DNA from: Mikania micrantha
Lineage: Eukaryota; Streptophyta; Magnoliopsida; Asterales; Asteraceae
Direction: 5' to 3'
NCBI GenBank assembly: GCA_009363875.1
Contig: CM018691.1
Span: 43,335,399-43,399,398 of the forward strand
Length of the DNA: 64,000 nt
Shown here: positions 22,800 to 35,724 of the stretch, one piece after another
Numbering within the stretch: the first letter of the stretch is position 1
Layout of the letters: each line of letters begins with the position of its first letter
The notes under the pieces: model-generated
What the model was told of the DNA's origin: nothing
The model's input: the letters and a program-made list of their open reading frames with translations, nothing else
Databases searched by the model: none
Translations under genes and position numbers: made by a program

Positions 22800-24328
22800 A
22801 ATGCCTCTGTCAAGATAGATCGAGTTTCGAATCGACCTTGTTCCAGGAGCGGCACCAATTGCGAAAGCCCCATATCGACTAACACCTTTTGAAATGCAAG
22901 AGTTGTCCAATCAGTTACAAGAATTGTTAGACAAAGGATTTATTAGATCAAGTTTTTCTCCTTGAGGAGCACTGGTCTTAGTCGTCAAACAGAAAGATAG
23001 GTCAATGAGGATATGCATTGAATATAGAGAGTTAAATAAATCACCATCAAGAATCGGTATGCCTTGCCGAGGATTGATGATTTGTTTGATCAGTTGTATG
23101 GTTCGAGTTTCTATTCAAAGATCGATTTACGTTCAGGATACCACCGATTGAAGATTGTGGAAGAAGATATTCCAAAGACCGCTTTCAGGACACGCTATGG
23201 GCATTATGAGTTCTTAGTCATGCCTTTCGGGTTGACGAATGCACATGCGGCATTTATGGACCTAGTGAATAGGGTTTGTAGACCTTATTTGGATAAGTTT
23301 ATAAATTTCTACTTATCTATTCAAAGAGCAAGGAAGACCATGAACTTCATCTGAAGTTGGTTTTGGAATTGTTAAAGAATGAGACGCTTTATTCTAAGTT
23401 CTCCAAATGTCAATTTTGGATTCGCGAAGTTCGATTTCTAGGTCATGTCATAAACGAGAAAGGTATCCAAGTGGATCCCATGAAAATTGAAGCAATCAAG
23501 AATTGGAGTACGCCTACATCTCTAACTGAAATACGTCAGTTTTTGGGACTGGCTGGTTATTATAAAAGGTTTGTTGAATTTTGTTTCTAAGATTGCACAA
23601 TCGTTAACTTTATTGACTCAGAAGGATCAGAAGTTAGACTGGGGCACCAAGCAAGAAGAAGCTTTTCAACTTTTGAAACATAAACTATGTACCGCGCCTA
23701 TTTTATCACTTCCTGATGGAAATGATGGGTTTGTGGTGTATTGAGATACATCACGACAAGGTCCTGGATGTGTTTTAATGCAACGGGATAAGGTGATAGC
23801 ATACGCTTCGCGACAACTTAAAATCCATGAGAAGAATTACACCACCCATGATTTAGAATTAGGGGTGGTTGTTTTTGTGCTCAAAATATGGAGACATTAT
23901 CTTTATGGGATGAAGTGTACTATTTTCACCGATTACAAAAGTCTCAAACACATCTTCGATCAAAAATATCTAAATATGAGACAACGTAGGTGGGTCGAAC
24001 TGCTCAATGATTACGATTGCGAAATTTGTTATCATCTTGGCGAACGTGATGGTAGATGCTTTGAGCAGAAAGGTTAGTGACAAAACTTTACGAGTGCGTT
24101 CATTGGGTTTAACTATCCAAACAAGCCTTACCGCTCAAATTCGTGAGGCACAAATTGAGGCAATTAAAGTAGAAAATGTCAAAGCTGAAGGCCTACATCG
24201 AATTGTTAAAGAATTAATTCCAAAGTCCTATGAAATTTTATATTTCAAGAATCGTATATAGATACCTTGTTTTGGTAACTTTCGTGAGTTAGTATTGGAT
24301 GAATCTCACAAGTCACGTTATTCAATAC
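22800..24328 (+). pseudogene. Gypsy-C reverse transcriptase / RNase H remnant
   Basis: Ty3/gypsy RT: FRIDLVPGAAPIAKAPYRL at about 22830, then ELLDKGFIRSSFSP followed by a stop. LPRIDDLFDQLYGSSF to VMPFGLTNA is open (23064-23354). Directly after PYLDKF a deletion of about 10 bases removes the catalytic IDD motif and shifts the frame. Thumb and RNase H segments follow (LGHVINEKGI, LGLAGYYKRF, VIAYASRQLK, DYKSLKHIFD). The integrase zinc finger begins near DESHKSRYS, where Gypsy-A interrupts it at 24329. Confidence 0.87.
24324..24328. repeat. Left TSD of Gypsy-A (AATAC)
   Basis: Repeated at 36017-36021. Removing 24329-36021 restores continuous integrase zinc-finger homology of Gypsy-C. Confidence 0.92.
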
Positions 24329-25529
24329 TGTCACACCCCCAATTTCAACTAACGGAATCATACCGTTTGGGAACGTGACAAACCAGGATCTCAGATCATT
24401 AGACATAGCGAAGACCTCTATATGAATTTCAAAACATACGTTGGTCTTTAAAAACATAACATTCAGAGTTTACAAAAAGTTGCGGAAGCGTTTCAAAACC
24501 ATAAACAGTTGATAAATAGAATATTACAAACCAAAGTACTTAAATGTTCAAATTTAAATAATCAAAGTGTTTATAATGCATGAGACTCTATCTTCCTAGT
24601 CCATGCCAGCTGTAACGCGCGCCTTAGCGTCCTGAGAAAACATGCAAATCAAGTCAACACAAAGGTTGGTGCATAACACAGGTTTTAAATAATCATAGTG
24701 TTCAAAACATCAGTTTGAATAACAAGTTTGTAGATAACATAATCACAAATGCACAGTCATGATAGCTAGTCATATAAACTATTTACATACGTGTTCGACA
24801 CCGAAGCTGACTAGTTGCCATGCTATAGCATGTTTTCGCCTTGCCACTATTGTCTATCACAACAATAGTAAAATGTGTTTGGTCAGTCAAACACCTGCGT
24901 AGATCCCATCTACCAGGTGAGGTTTGTCAAACCTAATAGATCTATTTCCAACTACCACGCTTTGCATTACAGCAAACTAAACGGTTCGAGGTGTGTAAGG
25001 ACTTTCAAGTTGATATGTTGTCACATAATGTAAACAGATAACTCATGCAAGTGATATGTATCTAAAAGTAGTTTGTTGCACATGTTTTCTCCCCCAAAAC
25101 AGTTTAAAATAAGAAAGGGGCCGTGTACGCACCTTTGATGATAGCAGAATGATCACACACTAAAAGCTCGTGAAAGAAATCCTTCTACGAAGAATCTGTG
25201 TTCAAACAATAACCTAGTGTTATTCGAATAATCGTTTTGTGCTTAAAATCACATACGTGTCAACACACGTATGTTGGATTTGCTAAGAATGTGCATACGA
25301 AAGTACGCGTGTCATTGAAATCGTTTAAATAAAATCACATTTGATTTTATTTAATTAAACGTAGTTATACGCGATTTCGTGTTTGGATTAAAATATTAAT
25401 TTTACTGTTCTAATACGTTCGTATTCCTGTTACGGTTCCAACGCAACTTGAACGGATTAAAACGGAGTTCGTATATGGAAATTATCTCAAAAATACCAAA
25501 AATGCCATTTTTATCAAAAACCGGCCACC

Positions 25530-25600
25530 CCTTGGCTCGAACCCGCGACCCTTCACTCAAAACACACGCATCTAACCAGTCCAGCCCGCTAGGGTATCGC
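25530..25600 (-). other. tRNA-like module with A and B boxes in the Gypsy-A 3' LTR
   Basis: On the minus strand: CGGGCTGGACTGGTTAGATG (A-box region), about 35 bases, then GGGTTCGAGCC (B box, 25534-25544), the spacing and sequence of a tRNA or tRNA-derived SINE head. No complete cloverleaf was established. The same module occurs in the other LTR and, better conserved, in Gypsy-B. Confidence 0.6.
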
Positions 25601-26825
25601 GATGGTTATCAGGAATTAAATGTTTTAACCCCACTCTGATGAGACTCCCTTTATTCACCTATAGCCGAAGCAATTTCCCCCGATTGACCACCATTTCGAA
25701 TCCGATTGAACTTATCAACACAAGCTTATCATTCTAAACACTTAGGCGTACCTAATGATGGTTCTAATTCGATCAAGACATAATCAATAAGTTCTAATTC
25801 ATCCACATTACTCTCGGTTTTCAACCAAACCAATTTTCAACTCGAAATCCTCTAATTCATGATTGAAACATCAAATTAACCTAGGATTTAGTTCAATCGA
25901 ATCATTCTGAAACTTTCTATATAATTCAATTCGATTATTAATCTCTTAAAGATCAATACCCCCAAAACCGTTTTAGTAAGAACCCTAGTTACTAGAACTT
26001 GATCAATTCCTGAACGTTTACTGAAATTGAAATGTGTTTATTCTTAATCGCAACATTCTGAAACTATAGACACCAATTAATTGGATTTTTAACATCGTTT
26101 ACAGTAAGAACCCCAAAACAAACTTATTACGAGCCCTAATTACTTGAACCCTATCAATTCGATGTTAGCAGCTGAAATTGATCTAGGATAACCCTTAGTC
26201 GGCATGTTTAGAAAGTGTAGGAATCAAGAATTACCTGAATTGGTCTCGAATTGATGTCAGTCGACTATTGAGTGTTCTTCGGCCAAGCCTTTGAATCGAC
26301 CCTTCTTCTCGTGGCTTCTAAAATTGAATTGGCGATTGAATAAGTTTCTGAGAGTGCCGATTATGGTGTAAGGATACGTAATTGTGAGGATAGAAATCAA
26401 ATTCCATGCTTTTGATGTAGCCATGTAACGGTTACAACATTTTGAGCCCTTAATTCCATTTAATTCGAATTCTAATGGATTAAAACGTATGTAAACGGTT
26501 TATAATCATTATTACAATGATTATGGATGATAAATTCGCAATTACAACTTTGAATTTACAAAATTTCGAATTCCATTCTCAAATTGGCCGAATTTTGACT
26601 TGTAGAAGTCAAAATTGGTACTAAATTCAATTATAAGTCTTAATCTCTAACCTTTTAACACTTAACAACTGATTTTTCTTAATTCTTAAATCCTAAAGAT
26701 TATTCTGAATCCATAACATATTGTTTCGATTTACAAAGCTACTTTAAAATCCCTAATTACCACTAAATGGGCCAATTAGAACATTATAGGGTTAAATTAC
26801 ACTAATTAAACTTCTCAAATATAAT

Positions 26826-27032
26826 TGGGCCTCACTGGGCCTACCTTGGCCTTCCATGGGCCTACTTTGTTTACATTGGGCCTTACTTGAACTTATTGGG
26901 CCTTACTGGGCCTCTCTTGGCTTATTGGGCCTACATTGGCTCTGTTGGGCTTACATAGACTTCGTTGGGCCTAATTGATCTTGTTGGGCCTTCATTAGCC
27001 TTGTTGGGCCTTCATTGGCCTTGTTGGGCCTG
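26826..27032. repeat. TGGGCC array, Gypsy-A 3' LTR
   Basis: About eleven TGGGCC/TGGGCT hexamers in 207 bp at irregular 10-20 bp spacing, near the U3 start of the LTR. Confidence 0.9.
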
Positions 27033-27085
27033 TGATAGCACCAACTCCCGTTAACAAGGTTAGTGTGAAAAGTCGAATTGTCACA

Positions 27086-27567
27086 TCATCCCCTTGTTGA
27101 AGGAATTTTCGTCCCGAAAATTAGTAAGTGTTAAGAGTAGTTAGGAAACTACTTACGAGTTTAAATCGTACGTGTTAGTGTGGTTTGATCATTCTGTGTG
27201 CTTGTGTGTACTCACACACAAAGTCTAATGCTTGCAACATCACAACTCAATTGTGATCGTTCAATGTAACTGTTTTGCGTGTACACTAGTTAGTTCACCT
27301 AACTGTGACTTGTTTGATATAGTGAGTGTACTATGCAACCCCGCACATAGCAAAATGTATGTAACTAATCATGTGTTGTACTACCATAACATGTAACATA
27401 TGAAATGTAGCACATAAAACATATAGAATGTAATGTAGTGTAGCACAAATGTTTGTAACAAAATCAATTGAATAAATAAAATGTTTGTGCTTACAGTTTG
27501 AATTTGCAGTGTTGATGTGTGAAAGCATCACGTCATCCCCTTGTTGAAGGAAATTTCGTCCCGAAAT
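27086..27567 (-). promoter_or_regulatory. Gypsy-A 3' non-coding region with two PPT modules
   Basis: Two copies of a module, on the minus strand TTTCGGGACGAAA...CAACAAGGGGATGA, lie at about 27086-27125 (next to the LTR, the functional PPT position) and 27533-27568 (just after the pol stop). The intervening sequence is non-coding and has no clear function. Gypsy-B has the same arrangement. Confidence 0.8.
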
Positions 27568-30500
27568 TTAACGTGCACTCTCAGTGTTAGCAGTAGCTGT
27601 CTTGAATAGATGAGGATATTTCTTCATCATTTGATCTTCCCGTTCCCATGTGAATTCAGGACCCCGTCTTGAATTCCATCGGACTTTGACTATCGGAATC
27701 TTGCTTTGCTTCAGTTGTTTGACCTCTCGGTCCATGATTTCCGCTGGTTCTTCAATGAATCGCAGCTGTTCATCTACTTGTATTTCTTCCAATGGTACAA
27801 TCAATGTCTCATCAGAAAGACATTTCTTTAAATTCGATACATGAAAGACATCATGAACTCCACTGAGTTCATCCGGTAGTTTGAGTTGGTACGCGACCGG
27901 ACCAATCCTTTTCAGAATCTCAAAAGGTCCTACGTAACGTGGACTAAGCTTCCCGCGCTTGCCGAATCGTATTACCTTTCCAAGGTGATACTTTTAGAAG
28001 AACTCGGTCACCTACTTGAAATTCCAATGGCTTGCGACGTTTATCTGCATAACTCTTCTGTCGATCCCGAGCCGCTGCCATACGGTTCCGGATTTGAACT
28101 ATCTTCTCTGTTGTTTCGTGCACCAGTTCAGGACCTGTTATCTGACTGTCACCAATTTCAGCCCAGCAAACTGGTGAACGACATTTGCGACCATACAAAG
28201 CTTCAAACGGTGCTGCTTGAATGCTTGTATGATAACTGTTGTTGTAAGAGAATTCCACCAACGGTAAATGATTCTCCCAGCTATCACCAAAGTCAATTAC
28301 ACAAGCTCATAACATATCCTCGAGCGTTTGAATCGTTCGTTCACTTTGACCGTCGGTCTGTGGATGATAAGCGGTACTCATATCCAAGCGAGTCCCCAAT
28401 GACTTATGAAGAGATTTCCAAAAGTTGGAAGTAAACCGAGCATCCCGATCTGATATGATAGAAATTGGCACACCATGCCGTGCTACTACTTCCTTAATGT
28501 AAATGCGAGTCAATTTCTCCATCTTGTCAGTTTCCTTGATTGCTAAGAAGTGTGCAGATTTCGTTAAGCGATCGACAATTACCCATATCGTATCACAACC
28601 ACTCGGTGTACGGGGTAACTTAGTAATAAAATCCATCAAAATCTGTTCCCATTTCCACATCGGTATCTCTGGTTGTTGCAGTAAACCAGATGGCTTCTGA
28701 TATTCAACTTTGACTTTTGAACAAGTCAAACATTTGCTAACGTACTTAGCAATATCAGCTTTCATGTGTGGCCACCAATACAGTGCCTTCAAGTCATGGT
28801 ACATCTTGTCTGATCCCGGATGGACTGAATATCTGGACTTGTGTGCTTCGTCCATCACGAGTTCCCTTAAACCTCCATACAAAGGTATCCACATTCGATT
28901 AATGAAATAACGAATTCCATCAGAATTCGTATCCAACTGTTCTTCCATTCCCCGTAAAGATTCCTGTACCAAGTTTTCCTTTTTCAAGGCCTCGATCTGA
29001 GCACTGCGTACCTTGTCAGGTAAGTCAGTATGTATTGTCATCATAAGTGCACGAACCCGTCTTGTTGAAGTATCCTTTCTGCTTAAAGCATCAGCTACTA
29101 CATTAGCCTTTCCCGGGTGATACTTAATCGCACACTCATAATCGTTCAACAGTTCAACCCATCGTCGTTGTCTTATATTAAGCTCCTTCTGATCAAAGAT
29201 ATGTTGCAAACTCTTATGATCAGTATAAATAGTACACTTAGTTCCATACAAGTAATGCCTCCAAATCTTCAAAGCAAAAACCACTGCTCCTAACTCCAAG
29301 TCATGAGTAGTGTAAATCTTTTCGTGTGTTCGTAGTTGTCTGGAAGCATAAGCGATCACCTTATCCCGTTGCATCAGCACACATCCCAAACCCTGTCCAG
29401 ATGCGTCACAATACACCGCAAAGTCTTCCGTTCCTTCCGGTAAGGACAGAATCGGTGCACTGCAGAGTTTCTGTTTCAATAACTGGAATGCAGCAACCTG
29501 TTTATCCGTCCAGTTATACTTTGTTCCCTTGTGCGTAAGAGCTGTAAGTGGTTGAGCGATCTTTGAGAAACCCTCAATGAATCGTCGATAATAACCCGCC
29601 AAACCAAGGAACTGTCGTACCTCGGTAGGGGTCTTTGGCGCTTCCCAATTCTTAATCGCTTCAATCTTCGCTGGATCAACATGTATGCCCTTTCATTAAC
29701 AATATGCCCCAAGAACTGTACTTCTCGCATCCAAAAATCACATTTCGAGAACTTAGCGTACAGTTGTTCCTGTTTCAATAGCTCTAACAGTAATCGAAGA
29801 TGTTCAGCATGTTCCTCCTCAGACTTTGAATAGATGAGAATGTCATCAATGAAAACAATGACAAACTTATCCAGATAAGGTTTACAAACACGATTCATGA
29901 GATCCATGAATACGGCTGGAGCGTTTGTCAACCCAAATGGCATGACCAAGAACTCATAATGGCCATATCGTGTCCTGAATGCCGTCTTCGGAATATCCTC
30001 CTCCTGAACTCTTAGTTGATGATAACCCGACCTGAGATCAATCTTCGAGTAGTAACTCGAACCTTGCAACTGATCGAACAGATCGTCAATCCTGGGTAAC
30101 GGATACCGGTTCTTGATAGTAACCTTATTCAATTCCCGGTAATCGATACACATACGAAAAGTTCCGTCCCTCTTCTTTACAAACAATACTGGAGCTCCCC
30201 ATGGTGAAAAACTAGGTCGTATGAAACCCTTATCCAACAACTCTTGCAATTGTGTGGATAACTCTTGCATTTCTGACGGTGCAAGTCGATAAGGCGCCCT
30301 AGCTATCGGTGCTGCGTCTGGTGTAAGGTCGATTCGGAATTCCACCTGTCTGACAGGCGGTAATCCCGGCAAGTCTTCTGGAAATACCTCTGGAAATTCA
30401 CAAACTATAGGTATATCGTCAAGTTTCTTCTCAGCTACCGGCTTTTCAGTTATAAGTGCTATAACTGCCGTATGACCTTTCCGCAGACATTTGTGTGCTT

Positions 30501-32124
30501 TCATACAAGATATGAGACGCAGTGGCGTACTGCTCTTCTCGCCTTGTACATATAATGTCTCTCCCTGCGGAAGAGGTATGCGAACAATCTTTTCATGGCA
30601 TACAATTTCAGCCTGGTTTTTGGACAACCAGTCCATGCCAATGACTACATCAAAACTGCATAAGGCAATAGGCATCAAATCAATCTCTAATGTCTGACCC
30701 ATCAAATCAAGGATACATCCCTTATAAATGTTTTCTACTACAATCAACTTACCATCAGCTAATTCCACAGTATAGGGACTATCTAAGACAGTGGGACTAA
30801 CATCTAGTGACTTAGCAAGTAAACTAGATACAAAACTCCGGTCGGCACCAGTGTCAAATAACATAGAGGCATAGTGATTATTTAAGAGGAACGTACCCGT
30901 GACAATGTTGGGATCCTCCCGCGCTTGACGTCCTCCAATCACGAACGCCCTGCCTCTAGCACCATTGTTGTTGTTGTTATTGTTGTTGTTGTTGTTGGTG
31001 CCATTGCCATTACCGTTGCCACCTCCATTACCATTACCATTGTTGTCCCCGCCTTTCTTAAGTTGTGGGCAATCTTTCTTGAAATGCCCCATCTTGCCAC
31101 ACTCGAAACAACCCTTCTGCGCGTTATTCTGATTGTTATTCTGGTTGTTATGGTTGTTTTGCAGCTCCCCGCGACAATCCTTAGCCGCATGCCCAATCTT
31201 GCCACACCTCTGGCACTTCGCTCTGTCACACTGGTTACCCGCATGATGGTAACCACACCTGTTGCACTTGGGGTGCTTACCAATATAGCCCCCCGATGAT
31301 GATGATTGCTGACCATTGTTGGAATTATGATAGGACTTGTTTGAGTCCTGCTTCCTGTTCTGCTGTTGGTTGTTACCCTTGAAGTTGTTACTTTCCCACT
31401 TCCTCTTGTGATCTCCTACCTTGGTAGCAGATGTCCGTTTAGGCAGGGTTCCCTGTAACACTGCCTGATCAGTAAGCTGATGTGCTAGACGAACAGCTTG
31501 TTGGATGGTGGTGGGATTTGCTGAAGTAACCATCCCCTGAATCTGAGGCACTAGTCCTCCAATGTACCGTTCAATCCACTTACTGACTGGAGTAGCCATG
31601 TGTGGTAGCAGTCTGGCCAGTTCATGCGATCTGGTCGTGTACTCCTCAATATTTGACCCCTCCATCTTGAGGTGCCAATACTCTTCCTCCAACTTCTGCA
31701 TTTCACTACGAGGACAATACTCCTCTTGTAGTAAAGTTTTGAAGTTATTCCAGGTCAACGCATTTGCTTCTCCCAACCCCAGGGTCTGAACATTGGAGTT
31801 CCACCAAGTCAGTGCTGGACCCTCCAACGTTCTAGTAGCAAATTTCACTTTGCTGTCATCAGGGCAGTTGCACATTTCGAACACAGACTCTGCCTTTTCA
31901 ATCCATCGGAGAAGTCCTATAGCCCCCTCCGATCCCTTGAAATTGTGTGGCTTGCAGTCCAAAAACATTTTAAACGTGCATGCCTGCGGATTAAGCAATC
32001 CCCCAGCTGGACCATGTGGCCCCGTGTTGTGTGCCTGTGCGTACTGTGCTATTGCCTCTGCAACCCTGTTGTTGATTAGCTCGTTGAGCTCAGCAACTGT
32101 CATTTGTACGTTTCCCTCAGCCAT
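27568..32124 (-). pseudogene. Gypsy-A gag-pol polyprotein (three lesions)
   Basis: Start MAEGNVQMTVAEL at 32124, chosen over an upstream in-frame Met because Gypsy-B starts at the same residue. Gag with three zinc knuckles (CNRCGYHHAGNQC, CQRCGKIGHAAKDC, CFECGKMGHFKKDC), protease LFDTGADRSFVSS at about residue 423, RT from about 600 with VIVFIDDILIYS, RNase H, HHCC/DDE integrase and a chromodomain-like tail (IPIVKVRWN...FTWERE). Lesions relative to Gypsy-B or frame: a 1-bp loss in an A-run at 29691-29693 (RT thumb), CGA to TGA stop at 28307-28309 (integrase), and a 2-bp loss near 27975. Between lesions the frames are intact, so decay is recent. Confidence 0.92.
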
Positions 32125-32371
32125 TTCCTTCCTATTTACAAGAAATGTTAGCGCGTAATCAAAATCCAATTTGACATGTATAAGTAAAACAACCAATACA
32201 ACATGTACTATAATTCAACACAATTGTTGGAAACAAACGATAATTCTTTCATAGATAGAAACTTTCTTTGAGTACAATACTTTTGAAATGAAATACAAAA
32301 TTTCAAACTACTAATGTAGGAACGCAACCCGTTCCTAATAAGTTTAAATAAAACAAGAAATAGAAAAAAAA

Positions 32372-33046
32372 TCAATCGTCCTCGATGGTGGACTCAGGAT
32401 CGGACTCAACAACTGGTGCTGGGCCCTCCCCTTCCTCCTCCTCATCCTCTTCCTCATTCTCAGAGGCCACCAAATCCTCCAAGGCTTCTATCCTACCCTC
32501 CAAAATCTCCTCTCGATTCTCGGAAGCTTCGAGACGACCAATCATGTTCACCATCTCATCTCGCATGTCATGAACTAGTTGGGCAAGTTCCTCTTGCCTC
32601 TCAATGGCATCCCATAACTCCTGAGATCTCTGTATAAGCTTGTCTTCTGTCTCATCCAAGTCCTCGCGCAATTTGGCGATCTCCTCGGCGTCCGTCCTTC
32701 GCCTCTTAGGCTCAGGAGCATCTAGTGCTGGTGGTGGGTGTGTGGAAGGTCCCTCAGCAGGAATCTGCTGAGTGCCCTCCTCCTCCTCCGCCGGATCCTC
32801 ATCCGGGTCCTCCTCTGGATCCTCGTCGGGATCCTCGTCTGGGTCCTCATCAGGATCCTCGTCTGGATCCTCCTCCGGATCCTCCTCCGGGTCTTCCTCC
32901 GGATCCTCCTCGGGATCGGAGTCCTCCATCTCATACGGTGGAGGTGATGGAATGGGTGGTGGTGGTGACGATGGTGGTGCCGGAACTATCGGCTCCTCGT
33001 CCTCGGAATCATCAATGATAACATATGGGACTGATGATGAAGCCAT
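32372..33046 (-). CDS. Gypsy-A ORF0, acidic coiled-coil protein upstream of gag (unknown function)
   Basis: 224 residues starting MASSSVPYVIIDDSEDEEP at 33046, the Met just after the leader; an open frame extends 19 codons further upstream. N-terminal Pro-rich segment, then about 45 residues of alternating acidic-Pro units (DPEED/DPDED), a basic NLS-like PKRRR, a predicted coiled coil (about residues 110-190, AEEIAKLREDLDETED onward) and an acidic C-terminus. It lies between PBS and gag and is intact here. A partial homologue with few changes occurs in Gypsy-B at 38953-39414. I do not recognise a family; it is not gag. Confidence 0.75.
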   Translation of the reverse strand: MASSSVPYVIIDDSEDEEPIVPAPPSSPPPPIPSPPPYEMEDSDPEEDPEEDPEEDPEEDPDEDPDEDPDEDPDEDPEEDPDEDPAEEEEGTQQIPAEGPSTHPPPALDAPEPKRRRTDAEEIAKLREDLDETEDKLIQRSQELWDAIERQEELAQLVHDMRDEMVNMIGRLEASENREEILEGRIEALEDLVASENEEEDEEEEGEGPAPVVESDPESTIEDD

Positions 33047-33213
33047 GCCTGTTACATAATACCATATGTAAGTACAGTGCCATGGAATACGTAAACAAGT
33101 CAATTACATAATGTCATATGTAATTTCTAAGCAATACGTATAAGCAGATGTGTCTAATGTCTAACAGTCATAGTCTAAGTCTACAAATGCAAACCTAGTT
33201 CGCTATAACCAAT

Positions 33214-33226
33214 GGCTCTGATACCA
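33214..33226 (-). promoter_or_regulatory. Gypsy-A primer-binding site
   Basis: Minus strand TGGTATCAGAGCC, exact initiator-Met tRNA complementary site, 3 bp inside the 5' LTR. Confidence 0.92.
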
Positions 33227-34433
33227 ATCTGTCACACCCCCAATTTCAACTAACGGAATCATACCGTTTGGGAACGTGACAAACCAGGATCTCAGATCAT
33301 TAGACATAGCGAAGACCTCTATATGAATTTCAAAACATACGTTGGTCTTTAAAAACATAACATTCAGAGTTTACAAAAAGTTGCGGAAGCGTTTCAAAAC
33401 CATAAACAGTTGATAAATAGAACATTACAAACCAAAGTACTTAAATGTTCAAATTTAAATAATCAAAGTGTTTATAATGCATGAGACTCTATCTTCCTAG
33501 TCCATGCCAGCTGTAACGCGCGCCTTAGCGTCCTGAGAAAACATGCAAATCAAGTCAACACAAAGGTTGGTGCATAACACAGGTTTTAAATAATCATAGT
33601 GTTCAAAACATCAGTTTGAATAACAAGTTTGTAGATAACATAATCACAAATGCACAGTCATGATAGCTAGTCATATAAACTATTTACATACGTGTTCGAC
33701 ACCGAAGCTGACTAGTTGCCATGCTATAGCATGTTTTCGCCTTGCCACTATTGTCTATCACAACAATAGTAAAATGTGTTTGGTCAGTCAAACACCTGCG
33801 TAGATCCCATCTACCAGGTGAGGTTTGTCAAACCTAATAGATCTATTTCCAACTACCACGCTTTGCATTACAGCAAACTAAACGGTTCGAGGTGTGTAAG
33901 GACTTTCAAGTTGATATGTTGTCACATAATGTAAACAGATAACTCATGCAAGTGATATGTATCTAAAAGTAGTTTGTTGCACATGTTTTCTCCCCCAAAA
34001 CAGTTTAAAATAAGAAAGGGGCCGTGTACGCACCTTTGATGATAGCAGAATGATCACACACTAAAAGCTCGTGAAAGAAATCCTTCTACGAAGAATCTGT
34101 GTTCAAACAATAACCTAGTGTTATTCGAATAATCGTTTTGTGCTTAAAATCACATACGTGTCAACACACGTATGTTGGATTTGCTAAGAATGTGCATACG
34201 AAAGTACGCGTGTCATTGAAATCGTTTAAATAAAATCACATTTGATTTTATTTAATTAAACGTAGTTATACGCGATTTCGTGTTTGGATTAAAATATTAA
34301 TTTTACTGTTCTAATACGTTCGTATTCCTGTTACGGTTCCAACGCAACTTGAACGGATTAAAACGGAGTTCGTATATGGAAATTATCTCAAAAATACCAA
34401 AAATGCCATTTTTATCAAAAACCGGCCACCCCT

Positions 34434-34502
34434 TGGCTCGAACCCGCGACCCTTCACTCAAACCACACGCATCTAACCAGTCCAACCCGCTAGGGTATCG
34501 CG
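34434..34502 (-). other. tRNA-like module in the Gypsy-A 5' LTR
   Basis: Same module as at 25530-25600, with minus-strand GGGTTCGAGCC B box and CTGGTTAGATG A-box region. Two substitutions separate the copies. Confidence 0.6.
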
Positions 34503-35724
34503 ATGGTTATCAGGAATTAAATGTTTTAACCCCACTCTGATGAGACTCCCTTTATTCACCTATAGCCGAAGCAATTTCCCCCGATTGACCACCATTTCGA
34601 ATCCGATTGAACTTATCAACACAAGCTTATCATTCTAAACACTTAGGCGTACCTAATGATGGTTCTAATTCGATCAAGACATAATCAATAAGTTCTAATT
34701 CATCCACATTACTCTCGGTTTTCAACCAAACCAATTTTCAACTCGAAATCCTCTAATTCATGATTGAAACATCAAATTAACCTAGGATTTAGTTCAATCG
34801 AATCATTCTGAAACTTTCTATATAATTCAATTCGATTATTAATCTCTTAAAGATCAATACCCCCAAAACCGTTTTAGTAAGAACCCTAGTTACTAGAACT
34901 TGATCAATTCCTGAACGTTTACTGAAATTGAAATGTGTTTATTCTTAATCGCAACATTCTGAAACTATAGACACCAATTAATTGGATTTTTAACATCGTT
35001 TACAGTAAGAACCCCAAAACAAACTTATTACGAGCCCTAATTACTTGAACCCTATCAATTCGATGTTAGCAGCTGAAATTGATCTAGGATAACCCTTAGT
35101 CGGCATGTTTAGAAAGTGTAGGAATCAAGAATTACCTGAATTGGTCTCGAATTGATGTCAGTCGACTATTGAGTGTTCTTCGGCCAAGCCTTTGAATCGA
35201 CCCTTCTTCTCGTGGCTTCTAAAATTGAATTGGCGATTGAATAAGTTTCTGAGAGTGCCGATTATGGTGTAAGGATACGTAATTGTGAGGATAGAAATCA
35301 AATTCCATGCTTTTGATGTAGCCATGTAACGGTTACAACATTTTGAGCCCTTAATTCCATTTAATTCGAATTCTAATGGATTAAAACGTATGTAAACGGT
35401 TTATAATCATTATTACAATGATTATGGATGATAAATTCGCAATTACAACTTTGAATTTACAAAATTTCGAATTCCATTCTCAAATTGGCCGAATTTTGAC
35501 TTGTAGAAGTCAAAATTGGTACTAAATTCAATTATAAGTCTTAATCTCTAACCTTTTAACACTTAACAACTGATTTTTCTTAATTCTTAAATCCTAAAGA
35601 TTATTCTGAATCCATAACATATTGTTTCGATTTACAAAGCTACTTTAAAATCCCTAATTACCACTAAATGGGCCAATTAGAACATTATAGGGTTAAATTA
35701 CACTAATTAAACTTCTCAAATATA

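Larger units (their letters stand above)
24329..27085 (-). repeat. Gypsy-A 3' LTR
   Basis: 2757 bp, in + orientation TGTCACACCCCCAATT to GTCGAATTGTCACA. Contains the tRNA-like module (25530-25600) and the TGGGCC array (26826-27032). Confidence 0.95.

Noticed and set aside
22800..24328. Endogenous pararetrovirus (caulimovirus-type) RT
   Set aside because: The RT is followed by an integrase and chromodomain-like tail and is framed by LTRs, so it is Ty3/gypsy.
25448..25639. 63-residue + strand frame repeated at 34349-34540
   Set aside because: Lies across the tRNA-like module of the Gypsy-A LTR on the antisense strand and is repeated only because the LTR is.
32725..33059. Several + strand frames opposite ORF0 (Ser/Gly and Pro repeats)
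   Set aside because: Shadows of the acidic-Pro repeat of ORF0 on the other strand.
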